64,000 nucleotides of DNA from CAYZJB01 sp964602985 (lineage in GTDB: Bacteria > CLD3 > SB21): positions 1 to 64,000 of the forward strand of contig CAZRTJ010000003.1 in assembly GCA_964602985.1 (NCBI GenBank). The letters run 5' to 3'. Positions 8,379-18,351 of the stretch are shown piece by piece; positions within the stretch are counted from its first letter, which is position 1, and each line of letters begins with the position of its first letter. Under the pieces are notes generated by a model, which saw nothing but the letters and a program-made list of their open reading frames with translations, was not told the origin of the DNA and made no database searches. A program made the translations under genes and the position numbers.

Positions 8379-11300
8379 GAGACCGCCTGCCGAACGGGGA
8401 GTGTGAAACTGAACGTAGAACCGGTCCCTTTTTCGCTGGATGCCCACACGCGGCCTCCGTGCAGTTCAACGATTTTCTTTACGATCGCCAAACCCAGACC
8501 TGTGCTGGATTCGCCGCCGGTCGGCGTCGCGCTGAGTTTTTCGAAATACTGAAAGGCGCGCTGCAGATCGTCCTCCGTCATGCCTTGTCCGTTGTCCTGC
8601 ACGTGGACGGTAACTTCCTTGTCGTCGGATTCACCGCGTACGGTGACTTCGCCGCCTTCGTAGGTGTACTTGGCGGCGTTCGAAAGCAGGTTGTCCATGA
8701 CCTCGATGATTCGATCCCGGTCGGCAGACACGACCGGCAATTCGGGTGTCCGCACCACGAGCCGGATCTTCTTCTGTTCGTAATACCGTCGATGAAACTG
8801 CGCGCACTGTTCGATCAATTCCGTCATTCGACACGGTTGCCATTGCAAATGCAACTTGCCTGCCTCGATGGCCGCGATATTCAGCAGGCCGGAGATCATG
8901 CGTTGCATGTTTTCCGCACTGTGCAAGACCAGTTGAAGATCGGATTGACTTTGGCTCCTGGTAAACGTCGCCAACTCCATGTCCGTCACGACGAGTTTGA
9001 CGTACCCGATGATGTTCGTCAGCGGATTCCGCAGATCGTGTGCGACAATGCCGAGATACTCGTCTTTTTGGTCGTTCAGACGTTTCAATTCCGCCGTCCG
9101 CTCACTCACCAGTTCTTCCAATCGCTTACGATCCGCCTCCAGACGCCGGTTTCGGAATCGCACGATCCCGTACACGGTCAGACTGAAGAGCGCACCCACC
9201 AGCCCGATGAACCATAGATTCTGATACCACGGGGCCAGAATCCGAAACGCGTACGTCCCCTCTTCACTGATCTCGCCGTATCCGTTGCGTGCCTTCACGC
9301 GGAAGCGGTAGGATCCTGCGGGGAGATGGGTGTACTCTTTTCCCGCCTCCGACGTCCAAGGTTGCCACTCGTCGTCATACCCTTCGAGCCGATAGGCAAA
9401 CGGACGCCGCGTATCCTCCTCGTACACCATGGCGGCAAATTCCAATCGCACCGCATTGCCGCGAAAAGGAAAGGACGGCGACGCGTCGGTTTCGGCTTCC
9501 GGATGGTATTCCTCCCCCAGTTTCACCAGCGACACGCGCCGCACGAGCGCGCGGAAGTTCTGCGGACGATGGGGCACGTGGCGATGGTCAAAACGGATGA
9601 GACCGTCCGGCGTGCCAAACCATGACACGTCGCCCTCTGCGAGGACATGCAGGATCCGGTAGTGGCCGATCCGCTCGAACAGGTTGCCCGACTGCAACTG
9701 AAATCGATCATGGATCTGTCGGTAGACCTGCGTTTCGAATCGCTGATCGATGAAGCGGACGATCCAGAGTTCCTTTCCGCTGCTTCGGAAATATTTGATT
9801 TCGTGCGTGGTATCGTGCGCGGCTTCGCCCAGACCCGGATCGATCATAAAGCGCTCACCGGACGCGTCGAGGGCATACAGTCCGTTTCTCACCATGACGA
9901 CAAGCCGTCCGTCGACGACTTCCAGCGTTTGGCGGCCCGCGGGCAGACCATCGATCGTCGTGTACCGCCGCACGCTCCATCCGTCCGGATGCACGCGCAG
10001 CACGCCCTTGTAGTGTGTCGCCACCCAGACCTCGCCGTTTGGCAATTCCTGCATGTCAATGAGCTCGTCTTCAACGGTCGGCACCCGCAGTTCTTCCGTC
10101 CACTGGTGACCGCGAACACGCATTACGAACAGACCGGCCGAACCGCATTCATAATACAGCGTCGAATCGCGCGCCGATCGCATCAGCTTCAGTACCGCTC
10201 GAGCCCTCCCCTGCCGGACGGCACGATCGCCCGTGATGGTGTACACGCCCTGCGTCGTACCGACAAAGAGATCTTCTCCCGTACTCAGAAAGGACCATCC
10301 CTGGCCATTCAGCTTCTCGATCGCTCGAAACGTGGTGGGGTGGTTCTTGTCATTCACAAAAACGCCCGCCGACGTCCCCACATACAATTGGCCGCGGTGA
10401 CGGAGGATGGTCTGCACAGATCCGAGAATGCCGGCATTCTCCCCATACAGGGACACCGGCGAGTGCATTTCGATTCTGGAAATACCGTTGTTCAATGCCG
10501 TCCAGACCGCGCCGTCCCGATCGACGTACGGGAACCACACGTTGTTGTCCTGCAGGCCGCTTCGTTTGTCAATCACGCATTCCAGGGCCGCATTCGTATC
10601 CAATACCGCCAGACCGCCGAACGTGGTGGCCAGTCCGACCCGGCCGTCGTTCAACACACATCCTCCATACACCTGCATCTTGATCAGCCAATCCGAATAC
10701 GGCTTGCGCAGCGGTCGGATCCCTTCGGTCGACATCAGCCACAGCCCGCTGTTGCGCGCGACCAGCAACGTGGACGCGACTCCCAGTTCCGTCATCGCGT
10801 AGATACGGTCCTCCGCAAACGTCTCTCCATGGGGCGCCGCCTCCAGCGAATCCCCGCGCAAGACAAACAGGCCCTCGCCTTCCTTGCGAACATAGAAACG
10901 ATTGCGAACCAGGAATGCTTTGTGGAAACCCTGGGGCGATTCCAATACGCGCGGCGACCCGTACGGCGGAACCAGCAAAACATACTTGCGTGTGCGGAGA
11001 ATCAGGCGCCCGTCGGCATGGAACATCTGCCAGACGTCCGAAAAGTCCCGATGCGTGGAGTCAATTCGGTGAGTGAGCGATTCATACACGGTCCCCCTCC
11101 GCCCGTCCTGCCGCAGCACGCCGAATTCGCCGACCGAGCCGACGTAGATGCGCCCGGAATCATCGCGCGCAAGCGATCGGATCGACGAGACGGTCGGCAG
11201 CGGAATCAGTTTCCACCGCACTCCGTCATACTCCAGTACGCCGTCGTTGTTACCGACGTAGACAACTCCCCGCAGATCCTGAATCACCGCCCAATTCTGC

Positions 11301-11422
11301 GGTTGTGCCTGATAATGGCGAGGGGAGAAATTGCGGATGATCGGAAACGCGACGTCGTCCTGCGCCGCCAGAGCCTGCGCGCCGAGCAAAGCGAAAGCCA
11401 GCGCCCGGCTCCATCGGTTCAC
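8375..11422 (-). CDS. Propeller sensor kinase B (HisKA transmitter)
   Basis: About 1015 residues. Signal peptide (NRWSRALAFALLGAQALAAQ), periplasmic propeller blades to about 640 (for example GRIYVGSVGEFG), Y_Y_Y domain (LEGYDDEWQPW), TM near 725-745, a short coiled linker (RTAELKRLNDQKDEYLG), then HisKA with His in IVAHDLRNPL (about residue 795) and HATPase_c with N box DNLLSNAAKYT, G1 DNGQGM and G2 STGLGLAI. No receiver or DNA-binding domain is attached, so its partner is not evident locally. A longer frame reaches 11461, but GTG 11420-11422 overlaps the upstream stop as GTGA and directly precedes the signal peptide. The HDLRNPL box closely matches kinases C and D, implying duplication. Confidence 0.9.
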   Translation of the reverse strand: MNRWSRALAFALLGAQALAAQDDVAFPIIRNFSPRHYQAQPQNWAVIQDLRGVVYVGNNDGVLEYDGVRWKLIPLPTVSSIRSLARDDSGRIYVGSVGEFGVLRQDGRRGTVYESLTHRIDSTHRDFSDVWQMFHADGRLILRTRKYVLLVPPYGSPRVLESPQGFHKAFLVRNRFYVRKEGEGLFVLRGDSLEAAPHGETFAEDRIYAMTELGVASTLLVARNSGLWLMSTEGIRPLRKPYSDWLIKMQVYGGCVLNDGRVGLATTFGGLAVLDTNAALECVIDKRSGLQDNNVWFPYVDRDGAVWTALNNGISRIEMHSPVSLYGENAGILGSVQTILRHRGQLYVGTSAGVFVNDKNHPTTFRAIEKLNGQGWSFLSTGEDLFVGTTQGVYTITGDRAVRQGRARAVLKLMRSARDSTLYYECGSAGLFVMRVRGHQWTEELRVPTVEDELIDMQELPNGEVWVATHYKGVLRVHPDGWSVRRYTTIDGLPAGRQTLEVVDGRLVVMVRNGLYALDASGERFMIDPGLGEAAHDTTHEIKYFRSSGKELWIVRFIDQRFETQVYRQIHDRFQLQSGNLFERIGHYRILHVLAEGDVSWFGTPDGLIRFDHRHVPHRPQNFRALVRRVSLVKLGEEYHPEAETDASPSFPFRGNAVRLEFAAMVYEEDTRRPFAYRLEGYDDEWQPWTSEAGKEYTHLPAGSYRFRVKARNGYGEISEEGTYAFRILAPWYQNLWFIGLVGALFSLTVYGIVRFRNRRLEADRKRLEELVSERTAELKRLNDQKDEYLGIVAHDLRNPLTNIIGYVKLVVTDMELATFTRSQSQSDLQLVLHSAENMQRMISGLLNIAAIEAGKLHLQWQPCRMTELIEQCAQFHRRYYEQKKIRLVVRTPELPVVSADRDRIIEVMDNLLSNAAKYTYEGGEVTVRGESDDKEVTVHVQDNGQGMTEDDLQRAFQYFEKLSATPTGGESSTGLGLAIVKKIVELHGGRVWASSEKGTGSTFSFTLPVRQAVS

Positions 11423-14400
11423 GAAATTCCCGATACTGACGGTATCGACACGGAGAAGCACGATCCCTTTCCTTTCTCACTCGTGACCCGGATTTTTCCC
11501 CCGTGCAATTCGACAATCTTTTTCGAAATCGCCAGCCCCAGTCCGGTGCTGGTCTCGCCGCCCGTTGGTTTGGAACTGAGTTTCCCAAAAGAAGAGAACA
11601 CCGTCTGCAAGTCTTCTTCGGTCATTCCTTGTCCGGTGTCGTGTACGTGGATCACCGCGTCCGTGGCTCGCCGTTCGAAGGTCACGCGGATGCGGCCGCT
11701 GGGGTTGGTGTACTTGATTGCGTTGGACAGGAGATTATCGATGACGGAATACAACCGGGCGCGATCGGCATACATCGGCAGTTCGTCCACGTACTCGATG
11801 TCCATGTCGATCTGCTTCTGATGAGCGCGACGATGATGCAGGTCTTCGCAGGCCTTGACAATTTCGATCGCATTGATTCGCTGTCGATCCAGGACGACCT
11901 TGCCTGATTCGATGGCCGTCAGGTCCAGCAGGTCCTCGATCAATCGCAGCATCTGATTGGCCGTCCGCAAAATGGCTTCCATGTCGTGAATCGCCGTGTC
12001 GACGGAGAACCGGAACTCTTTGATTTCCGTGATGGTCAGGCTCACATATCCGATGATCGACGACAACGGATTGCGCAGATCATGAGCCGCAATGCCCAGG
12101 AATTCATTTTTCTTCTCGTTCAATTCCTGCAACTCACGATTCTTTTCTTCCAATTCCGTCGTCCGTCGCATCACGAGACCCTCCAGGTAGACCCGGCGGC
12201 GCTGGAGGAAGAAGACACGATAGCGATGTCCGACAAACGCTGCCAGAAGGATCACGAGCCCGGTCGCCATGCGAAACCAGATCGACGTCCACCAGGCCGT
12301 GCGCACTGTGACGTGCACAGGTTCCGAAACCATCCACCGCCCATCCGCTCCGGCCGCGCGCACCTGGAAGGAATACGAACCGCCGGGTAGATTGGTGAAC
12401 TGTACGTTGCGACGGTCACCGGCCTCCGTCCACTCGTCGTCCCAACCGGTCAGTCGATATGCGAACCGGATGCGCTTGGGATTTGAAAATTCCAAGGCGG
12501 TGTAGGCAAACGTGACCTGATGATCGCCCGGCTCCAACATCAGCGCCGGACGTTCCAACAAAGAGAACGCGCGTACGGAATGAGTGCCCGACACTTGCGC
12601 CTCGGTGATCCGCACGGGAAAGTGCGTCGGGGTCGTGTGGATTTGCGCCGGATCAAAATAAATGGCGCCCGCCACCGTGCCGAAATACAGAATTCCATAC
12701 TGAGAGACCGTCCCCGCGCCCCGGGTAAACAGTCTGCTCGGCAGTCCGTCCCGCGCGTCGTATGTCTGAAACAGAATACCGCCCTCGTTTGGCTGTACTT
12801 CACACAGTCCCCGATGCGTTCCGACCCACAAATGCCCATCCAAGTCACGGACCATCGAACTCACAAAATCACTCGCCAGACCGTGTTCCGTCCAGTAGGA
12901 TTGGAACTCCCCTGTCTTCCGATTCAGAAGACTCAATCCGGACATGTCCGTACCTATCCAGAGACTGCTGTCGCCTTCCACGATCGCTGTCACCTCTCCT
13001 GCGGGCAACGAGCGCGGGTTCGTCGGATCAGATCGGTATTCCGCAAGAGATGTTTTCTCCGGATCATACGACCACAGCCCGTTCTGGCGGCCGACCCACA
13101 CCATTCCGTCCTTCGTCAACGTAATCACGCGCACATCCGCATCGCCCGCGGCGGAGATGCGCTCGATCCGTCCGGACTGGACATGCAGGAAGCAGAGCCC
13201 GGATTGTGTGCCGATCCACAGACCGGATCGTCTGTCGTCTGAATGGATCGTACGCACCCCGTTGTGATTGAGGCTGGCGGAGTCTTTGGGATCGTGCACG
13301 AAGCGGCGAACCCATCGGCCGGACAATTCAAGTTCGTGAAGACCCTCTCCCTGCGTGGCAACCCATAACCGCTCATCGGAGGATTGCGCGATCCCGCGGA
13401 TGAGAGGCTTGTCGACGCCCGGCAGAGTCACGGCACGCGTCGTAGCGCCATCCCACAGATACAATCCTGCATCCGTACCGATCCACACTCGATTCCTGAT
13501 TCGTGGTTGAGGAAACAGGATCGTCACGCGATTGGACACAAAGGTGGGCGGCATCGGAAGTGTTTTGAAAATTTTTCGGTCCAGACGGCACACCCCTCCA
13601 CCGCGGGTTCCGATCCAGATATTCCCACCCCGGTCCTGCAAAATGGTACGGACATCGTTGTTGGCGACACTGAGCTGTCCGTGCGGCTCATACGGATAAG
13701 ACACCGGCGTCCGCGATCCACTCGGATAACAGAGCAACCCGTTGAATACGGTGCCGACCCACATGTTGCGATCTGGATCTTCGAGAAAGCAATTGACAGA
13801 AGTCGCCAACTTCCGCGGGATCCACGCGACGCCATCGCCGACGTAGCAATCGTTCTGTGTTCCGACCCACAATTGCCCGTCGTGCGACACCCGAAGGGCG
13901 CGAACCGTCTGTCCGGAAAATTCCGGTACACGGACCACGCGTCCATCGCGCAAGACCCGATTCAATCCCGTACCGGTACCCACCCAGATTTCGTTGCGAT
14001 ACTCGGCCAGTGACCACACGCGATTGCCCGACAGGGACGAATCCGTATCTCCGCGAGTCCGAAAGATCGTCACGCGATCGCCCTCCATCCGACACAATCC
14101 ATCGAACGTGCCGACCCAGAGGACGCCTTCCCGGTCCATCATCATCACCTGAATGCGGTCGTCCGGAAGGTGGCCGTCCCGGACATTGCGAACGGATAAC
14201 ACCCGTCCGCTCCGAGAATCCCAGTGAACCAGTCCTTTGCCCCATGTGCCGACCCACAGACTGGTGTCGCTGTTTTCGACCACGTAGTTCGTGTTACTCG
14301 TCGGGAGGGCGGTGGAGTCAAACGAGCGGCGCTTGAAGATTTCGAATTGCAATCCATCGAATCGATTGAGTCCTTCTTCCGTGGCGATCCAGAGGAATCC

Positions 14401-14541
14401 GTACCGATCCTGCATCATGTGGTAGACGATGTCGTGCGAAAGGCCGGCTTCTGAACGGTAGTACGTAAATCGTCCGTCCGTTTCCTGAGCCAGGATCGGC
14501 AACGTCAGGATCCATATTCCAATCAGCGGTTTCAGTTTCAT
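11419..14541 (-). CDS. Propeller sensor kinase C (HisKA transmitter)
   Basis: About 1040 residues. ATG 14539-14541 gives a signal peptide ending LPILAQ, though the open frame extends further upstream. The periplasmic region is built from blades such as DRYGFLWIATEEGLNRFDG and GGNIWIGTRGGGV, with a Y_Y_Y domain (LTGWDDEWTEAG) and one TM helix. The transmitter has His in IAAHDLRNPL (near 820), N box DNLLSNAIKYT, G1 DTGQGM and G2 STGLGLAISKK. Its stop overlaps the start of kinase B by 4 bp. The 113-bp gap upstream, before kinase D ends, is the largest break in the array and may carry a secondary promoter. No cognate regulator is adjacent apart from the shared NarL-type gene at the end of the run. 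Confidence 0.9.
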   Translation of the reverse strand: MKLKPLIGIWILTLPILAQETDGRFTYYRSEAGLSHDIVYHMMQDRYGFLWIATEEGLNRFDGLQFEIFKRRSFDSTALPTSNTNYVVENSDTSLWVGTWGKGLVHWDSRSGRVLSVRNVRDGHLPDDRIQVMMMDREGVLWVGTFDGLCRMEGDRVTIFRTRGDTDSSLSGNRVWSLAEYRNEIWVGTGTGLNRVLRDGRVVRVPEFSGQTVRALRVSHDGQLWVGTQNDCYVGDGVAWIPRKLATSVNCFLEDPDRNMWVGTVFNGLLCYPSGSRTPVSYPYEPHGQLSVANNDVRTILQDRGGNIWIGTRGGGVCRLDRKIFKTLPMPPTFVSNRVTILFPQPRIRNRVWIGTDAGLYLWDGATTRAVTLPGVDKPLIRGIAQSSDERLWVATQGEGLHELELSGRWVRRFVHDPKDSASLNHNGVRTIHSDDRRSGLWIGTQSGLCFLHVQSGRIERISAAGDADVRVITLTKDGMVWVGRQNGLWSYDPEKTSLAEYRSDPTNPRSLPAGEVTAIVEGDSSLWIGTDMSGLSLLNRKTGEFQSYWTEHGLASDFVSSMVRDLDGHLWVGTHRGLCEVQPNEGGILFQTYDARDGLPSRLFTRGAGTVSQYGILYFGTVAGAIYFDPAQIHTTPTHFPVRITEAQVSGTHSVRAFSLLERPALMLEPGDHQVTFAYTALEFSNPKRIRFAYRLTGWDDEWTEAGDRRNVQFTNLPGGSYSFQVRAAGADGRWMVSEPVHVTVRTAWWTSIWFRMATGLVILLAAFVGHRYRVFFLQRRRVYLEGLVMRRTTELEEKNRELQELNEKKNEFLGIAAHDLRNPLSSIIGYVSLTITEIKEFRFSVDTAIHDMEAILRTANQMLRLIEDLLDLTAIESGKVVLDRQRINAIEIVKACEDLHHRRAHQKQIDMDIEYVDELPMYADRARLYSVIDNLLSNAIKYTNPSGRIRVTFERRATDAVIHVHDTGQGMTEEDLQTVFSSFGKLSSKPTGGETSTGLGLAISKKIVELHGGKIRVTSEKGKGSCFSVSIPSVSGIS

Positions 14542-14614
14542 CGACACGGGATTCTCATACAGGGAGACGGATCGTCTGGGCATGAACGCGGCCCACCCAT
14601 CCGCGAATTGAACC

Positions 14615-14643
14615 AATCTATGTAAACGCATCAGGATGGGAAA
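14615..14643 (-). promoter_or_regulatory. Candidate promoter before kinase C
   Basis: On the minus strand TTTCCC (14638-14643) and TAGATT (14615-14620) are separated by 17 bp, about 75 nt upstream of the kinase C start. The -10 matches the one proposed for the VOC gene. The -35 is poor, so this is a weak suggestion that the array has an internal promoter. Confidence 0.3.
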
Positions 14644-14654
14644 GACATAGTTTC

Positions 14655-17600
14655 CTACCCCTCTGCGGATTCGGCCGCTGGCAATTCAAAGCTGAACGTC
14701 GAGCCTTTGCCCTTCTCGCTTTCCACCCACACGCGCCCGTTGTGCATTTCAACGATTTTCTTGACGATGGCCAGACCGAGGCCTGTGCTCGGCTCGCCTC
14801 CGGTCGGACGCGCGCTGAGGCGGCGGAAAGAATGGAACACGTATTTCAGATCCTCCTCCGAGAGACCCTGCCCCGTGTCACGGACGCGCGTGATCGTCTT
14901 CCCGTCTCCGCTTTCGCACAAGACTTCGACGCTTCCTCCCTGATGGGTATACTTGATGGCGTTGCTGATCAGATTGTCCACGACTTCTCCGATGCGCGAT
15001 CGATCGGCCAGGACGGGCGCCAGTTGCGGCTGGGAGTGAACCTCCATTCGGATGTTCTTTTTGGACGCGGCGCGACGGTGAAGCGGTTCTCTCTCCTTCA
15101 CCAGATGGTCGAGGAGAACCCACTCCTTCTCCAGCGTCACCTTGCCCGACTCAATGGCCGAAATATCCAGCAACTCCGCAATCAAGGTCGTCATGTGGTC
15201 GCAATACCGCATCAGGCTCTCCAGATCTTTGCAGATCGCCGGTATGTCGAATTCTCCCGATTGCAGATCCGCCTGGATGAAATCCAGGTACGAGCGGATG
15301 GTAGACAAGGGATTGCGCAAGTCGTGCGCGGCAATTCCGAGAAATTCGTTCTTCTTTTCGTTCAACACACGAAGGTCTTCCACCAGTCGGGCCTTGATCA
15401 TGGCGCTGTGGATGTGATCCTTCAGTTGAAACAGCAGGGCCGCGTCCTCGTTGCGAAACGCGTCGCGGTCCTGGAAGTTCGCAAAAACGAGATATCCGTA
15501 CACCCGATCCTGCAGGGACAGTCGCGCTACCAGCATGGATTGCGGAATGCGCAGGATGCGGATCTTTTCCTCCCCGGGACGCCCGGCCACTTCCCGGATC
15601 AGGAAGATGTCCGGGTATGGCTGTGGCACTCCCAGTGTGTACCGCGCATCGGCTTCCTCGGCGGTCAGATGGACCGATTCCAACACCTCCTTCTTCAAAC
15701 CGTGCAGGGCGAGAAACCGGTACGCGTCGATCGACTCGTCCCACATCAGGACAGCGGACGACTCCACCTTCGGCAGAATCTTCAATTCCTCCACGATCAC
15801 CCTGAACAAATCCGACAAATTGATTTCCTCATTCACCTTCTGGATAATCCCGTGAATGCGCTCGAGCTCGACCGTCTTGCGATGCAATTCCTGCGTTCGG
15901 TTACGCACGGCGTTTTCCAGCATCTCGCGTTGGGAACGGACTCGCCGCATACGCCTCCGGATTCCCAGCCACAGCATCGTCCCGACCAGAGTCCCGCCAG
16001 TCACCCGAAACCACCACGTTGCCCAAAACGGCGGGGCAATCACCACGCGCAGGGATTCTCCGTCTTCATTCCAAACGCCATCGTGATTGGAACCTCTGAC
16101 GCGAAAGACATATTCTCCCGGATCGAGATTGGTGTACGCCGCATAGCGACGCGTCCCGCATTGAATCCAGTCCTTGTCGAATCCTTCCAACCGATATGTG
16201 TAGTTGTGTTTTCCGGGATTGGCATACGAGAGCGCAGCAAACTGGAAACTGATGAAGGCCTCGTCGTAGGAAAGATCGATCCTCCCCAACCGGCGAAGCG
16301 CACCGAGGTTCTGCACCTGGTCGAATTTCCGAAATTCCGTAATCACCACCGGCGGAACATACGGCTGATCGCGCACGCTGTCTGGATGAAAGACGCTGAG
16401 CCCGTTGACGCCGCCGAAAAACATTTCTCCCTGCGAATTCTGAAAATACGCCAAGCTGTTGAACTCGTTGCTCTGCAGTCCGTCGTTGACGTCGTACACG
16501 CGGGTCTGCGACGTCTTTGGATCAAAACGACAGATGCCCCGATTCGTGCTCAGCCACAACCGACCAGAACCATCGGGGAGAATGCCGTACACCACGTCGC
16601 TCGGGAAGCCGTTACTCTCCGACATGCGAACAAATCGACCGGAATCGAGTCGGTTCAGTCCACCGCCGTTCGTGCCGATCCACACCGTGCCTGCCTCATC
16701 CTGATAGATCGAGCGAATGCGGTCGTTGCCGATAGACCAGGGATCGGTCGCTTTGTGTCGGAATTGCACGGCAGTTCCCCGAACAGGGTCCCATCGGTTG
16801 AGCCCGCCGCCATTGGTGCCGACCCACAGCGATTGTCCATCGCGATCCTTGTACAGCGCCATCACTCGGTCATTGGACAGTGACGTCGAATCGCCTGCCC
16901 GACTGGTGAATCGCTCCACGCGTCCGCTAACGGGATCCAGCCGGTTGAGTCCGCCCCCGTCGGTTCCAATCCAGATTTTGCCGTCGGCGTCCTCCAGCAG
17001 ACAGCGAATCTGACTGCTCGCCAACGAACGCGGGTCGTCTGGCGAATGTTGATAGACGGCGATTCGGCGGCGCGCACCGTCCAGACGATTGAGGCCGTTT
17101 GGCGTACCGACCCAGAGGTGCCCATTGCGATCTTCGAGGAAGGCTCGTACCGTTTCTTCGCTGAGCGGCGTAGTTGGAGAAAACGCCCGATAATTGATGA
17201 ACCCACCCCGGCTTCGATCCCATCGATCCAGCCCCCCGTCGTTCGTCCCAACCCACACGATGCCGTTGCGATCCTGGAACACCGCGCGCACGTTATTCCC
17301 CGAAAGAGAAGACGGATGGTCGGGATCGTAGTAGATGTGTTCGAAACGGGAGCGTCCGGGATCGATCTTGTGAAGACCTCCCGTTCGGGTTCCAATCCAC
17401 AACACGCCCGAGGCATCCTGGTGCAAGGAGATGATCGTCTGATCGGTAAGCGTACCCCTCTTGCCGTGACCGGTCTCATGGATGAACGTCCGCTTTCGAT
17501 CCGGCTGCCATTCGACAAGGCCCTTTGCTGTGCCCAGCCACATTGTGCCGCCGGGCTCCTCGATCATACAGTCGATGGGCGCAGGCATATCGGTGAGCGC

Positions 17601-18344
17601 ATCCTCCAGGCGTTCCCCAGTCCACCGCGACAGCGATCGTCCGTGACCGATCCACACGGTGCCGGAGGACGTCACATGCATCGAGGCGAGTCCGTCCGAA
17701 ATCGAGAGCCGCGGATGGATGCGGAATTCCGCCAGATCAATCTCATCGATCCCGGACACGGTTGCCATGAGGATGACTTGCCGACGCGCGTCGATGGAGA
17801 GAGCCCGAATCCGGCCGTCCCGAAGCCCCTCTGCCGTTCCCCATGTACGAAATTTCGACGTCTCCGGATCATACATCATCAACCCATCCGACTCGGAACC
17901 CAGCCAGATCCGCCCGCGATCATCGGACAGCAGTCTCATCACCGGAGCTTTGGAAAGCTCCGAATACAAAACATGCCGGAACGATTCACATGTCGGATCA
18001 TATCGCGATAGGCATCCTTCTTCCGTCGTCATCCACAGATATCCGGACGCGTCCGTGCAAAACGCATTGATCCAGTTATCGCGCACGGTCAGTGAGTCCG
18101 GCTCGCGTTTCTTGAAAGTCAGGAAGGAATTTCCGTCAAACCGGTTGAGTCCGTCTTCGGTACCAAACCACATGAACCCGCGGTTGTCCTGGATCATGCA
18201 GTTGACGGACGATTGGGACAAGCCATTGTCAATCGTCAGCGACTCGAACCGGATGCGAGATTGTCCCTGTCCGTCGCATGGAGGGAAAAGAACCGCCAGC
18301 ATCACCGGGAGACACCTGTGACACGCCGATCGAACGAAATTCAT
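14655..18344 (-). CDS. Propeller sensor kinase D with GAF domain
   Basis: The longest of the five at 1229 residues. Signal peptide (VMLAVLFPPCDGQGQ), many propeller blades of the form GxxWIGTNGGGLNRLD, Y_Y_Y domain (LEGFDKDWIQCG) and TM near 770-790. A GAF-like domain unique in this array follows (about 830-970, ending with AALLFQLKDHIHSA). HisKA has His in IAAHDLRNPLSTI (near 1000) and HATPase_c has DNLISNAIKYT, DTGQGL and STGLGLAIVKK. The GAF domain suggests a second, cytoplasmic input besides the periplasmic ligand. The ATG at 18344 lies 7 bp after the stop of kinase E, so both are probably on one transcript. Several adjacent blades are nearly identical, which suggests recent blade duplication. 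Confidence 0.9.
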   Translation of the reverse strand: MNFVRSACHRCLPVMLAVLFPPCDGQGQSRIRFESLTIDNGLSQSSVNCMIQDNRGFMWFGTEDGLNRFDGNSFLTFKKREPDSLTVRDNWINAFCTDASGYLWMTTEEGCLSRYDPTCESFRHVLYSELSKAPVMRLLSDDRGRIWLGSESDGLMMYDPETSKFRTWGTAEGLRDGRIRALSIDARRQVILMATVSGIDEIDLAEFRIHPRLSISDGLASMHVTSSGTVWIGHGRSLSRWTGERLEDALTDMPAPIDCMIEEPGGTMWLGTAKGLVEWQPDRKRTFIHETGHGKRGTLTDQTIISLHQDASGVLWIGTRTGGLHKIDPGRSRFEHIYYDPDHPSSLSGNNVRAVFQDRNGIVWVGTNDGGLDRWDRSRGGFINYRAFSPTTPLSEETVRAFLEDRNGHLWVGTPNGLNRLDGARRRIAVYQHSPDDPRSLASSQIRCLLEDADGKIWIGTDGGGLNRLDPVSGRVERFTSRAGDSTSLSNDRVMALYKDRDGQSLWVGTNGGGLNRWDPVRGTAVQFRHKATDPWSIGNDRIRSIYQDEAGTVWIGTNGGGLNRLDSGRFVRMSESNGFPSDVVYGILPDGSGRLWLSTNRGICRFDPKTSQTRVYDVNDGLQSNEFNSLAYFQNSQGEMFFGGVNGLSVFHPDSVRDQPYVPPVVITEFRKFDQVQNLGALRRLGRIDLSYDEAFISFQFAALSYANPGKHNYTYRLEGFDKDWIQCGTRRYAAYTNLDPGEYVFRVRGSNHDGVWNEDGESLRVVIAPPFWATWWFRVTGGTLVGTMLWLGIRRRMRRVRSQREMLENAVRNRTQELHRKTVELERIHGIIQKVNEEINLSDLFRVIVEELKILPKVESSAVLMWDESIDAYRFLALHGLKKEVLESVHLTAEEADARYTLGVPQPYPDIFLIREVAGRPGEEKIRILRIPQSMLVARLSLQDRVYGYLVFANFQDRDAFRNEDAALLFQLKDHIHSAMIKARLVEDLRVLNEKKNEFLGIAAHDLRNPLSTIRSYLDFIQADLQSGEFDIPAICKDLESLMRYCDHMTTLIAELLDISAIESGKVTLEKEWVLLDHLVKEREPLHRRAASKKNIRMEVHSQPQLAPVLADRSRIGEVVDNLISNAIKYTHQGGSVEVLCESGDGKTITRVRDTGQGLSEEDLKYVFHSFRRLSARPTGGEPSTGLGLAIVKKIVEMHNGRVWVESEKGKGSTFSFELPAAESAEG

Positions 18345-18351
18345 GATCTAC

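Noticed and set aside
9647..11821. Very long open frame (724 codons) antisense to kinases B and C
   Set aside because: It mirrors the codon pattern of the real kinase genes, has no domain-like motifs and lacks a sensible start. Similar antisense frames at 14742-16883, 18394-19746, 47912-49987 and 58249-60183 are rejected for the same reason.
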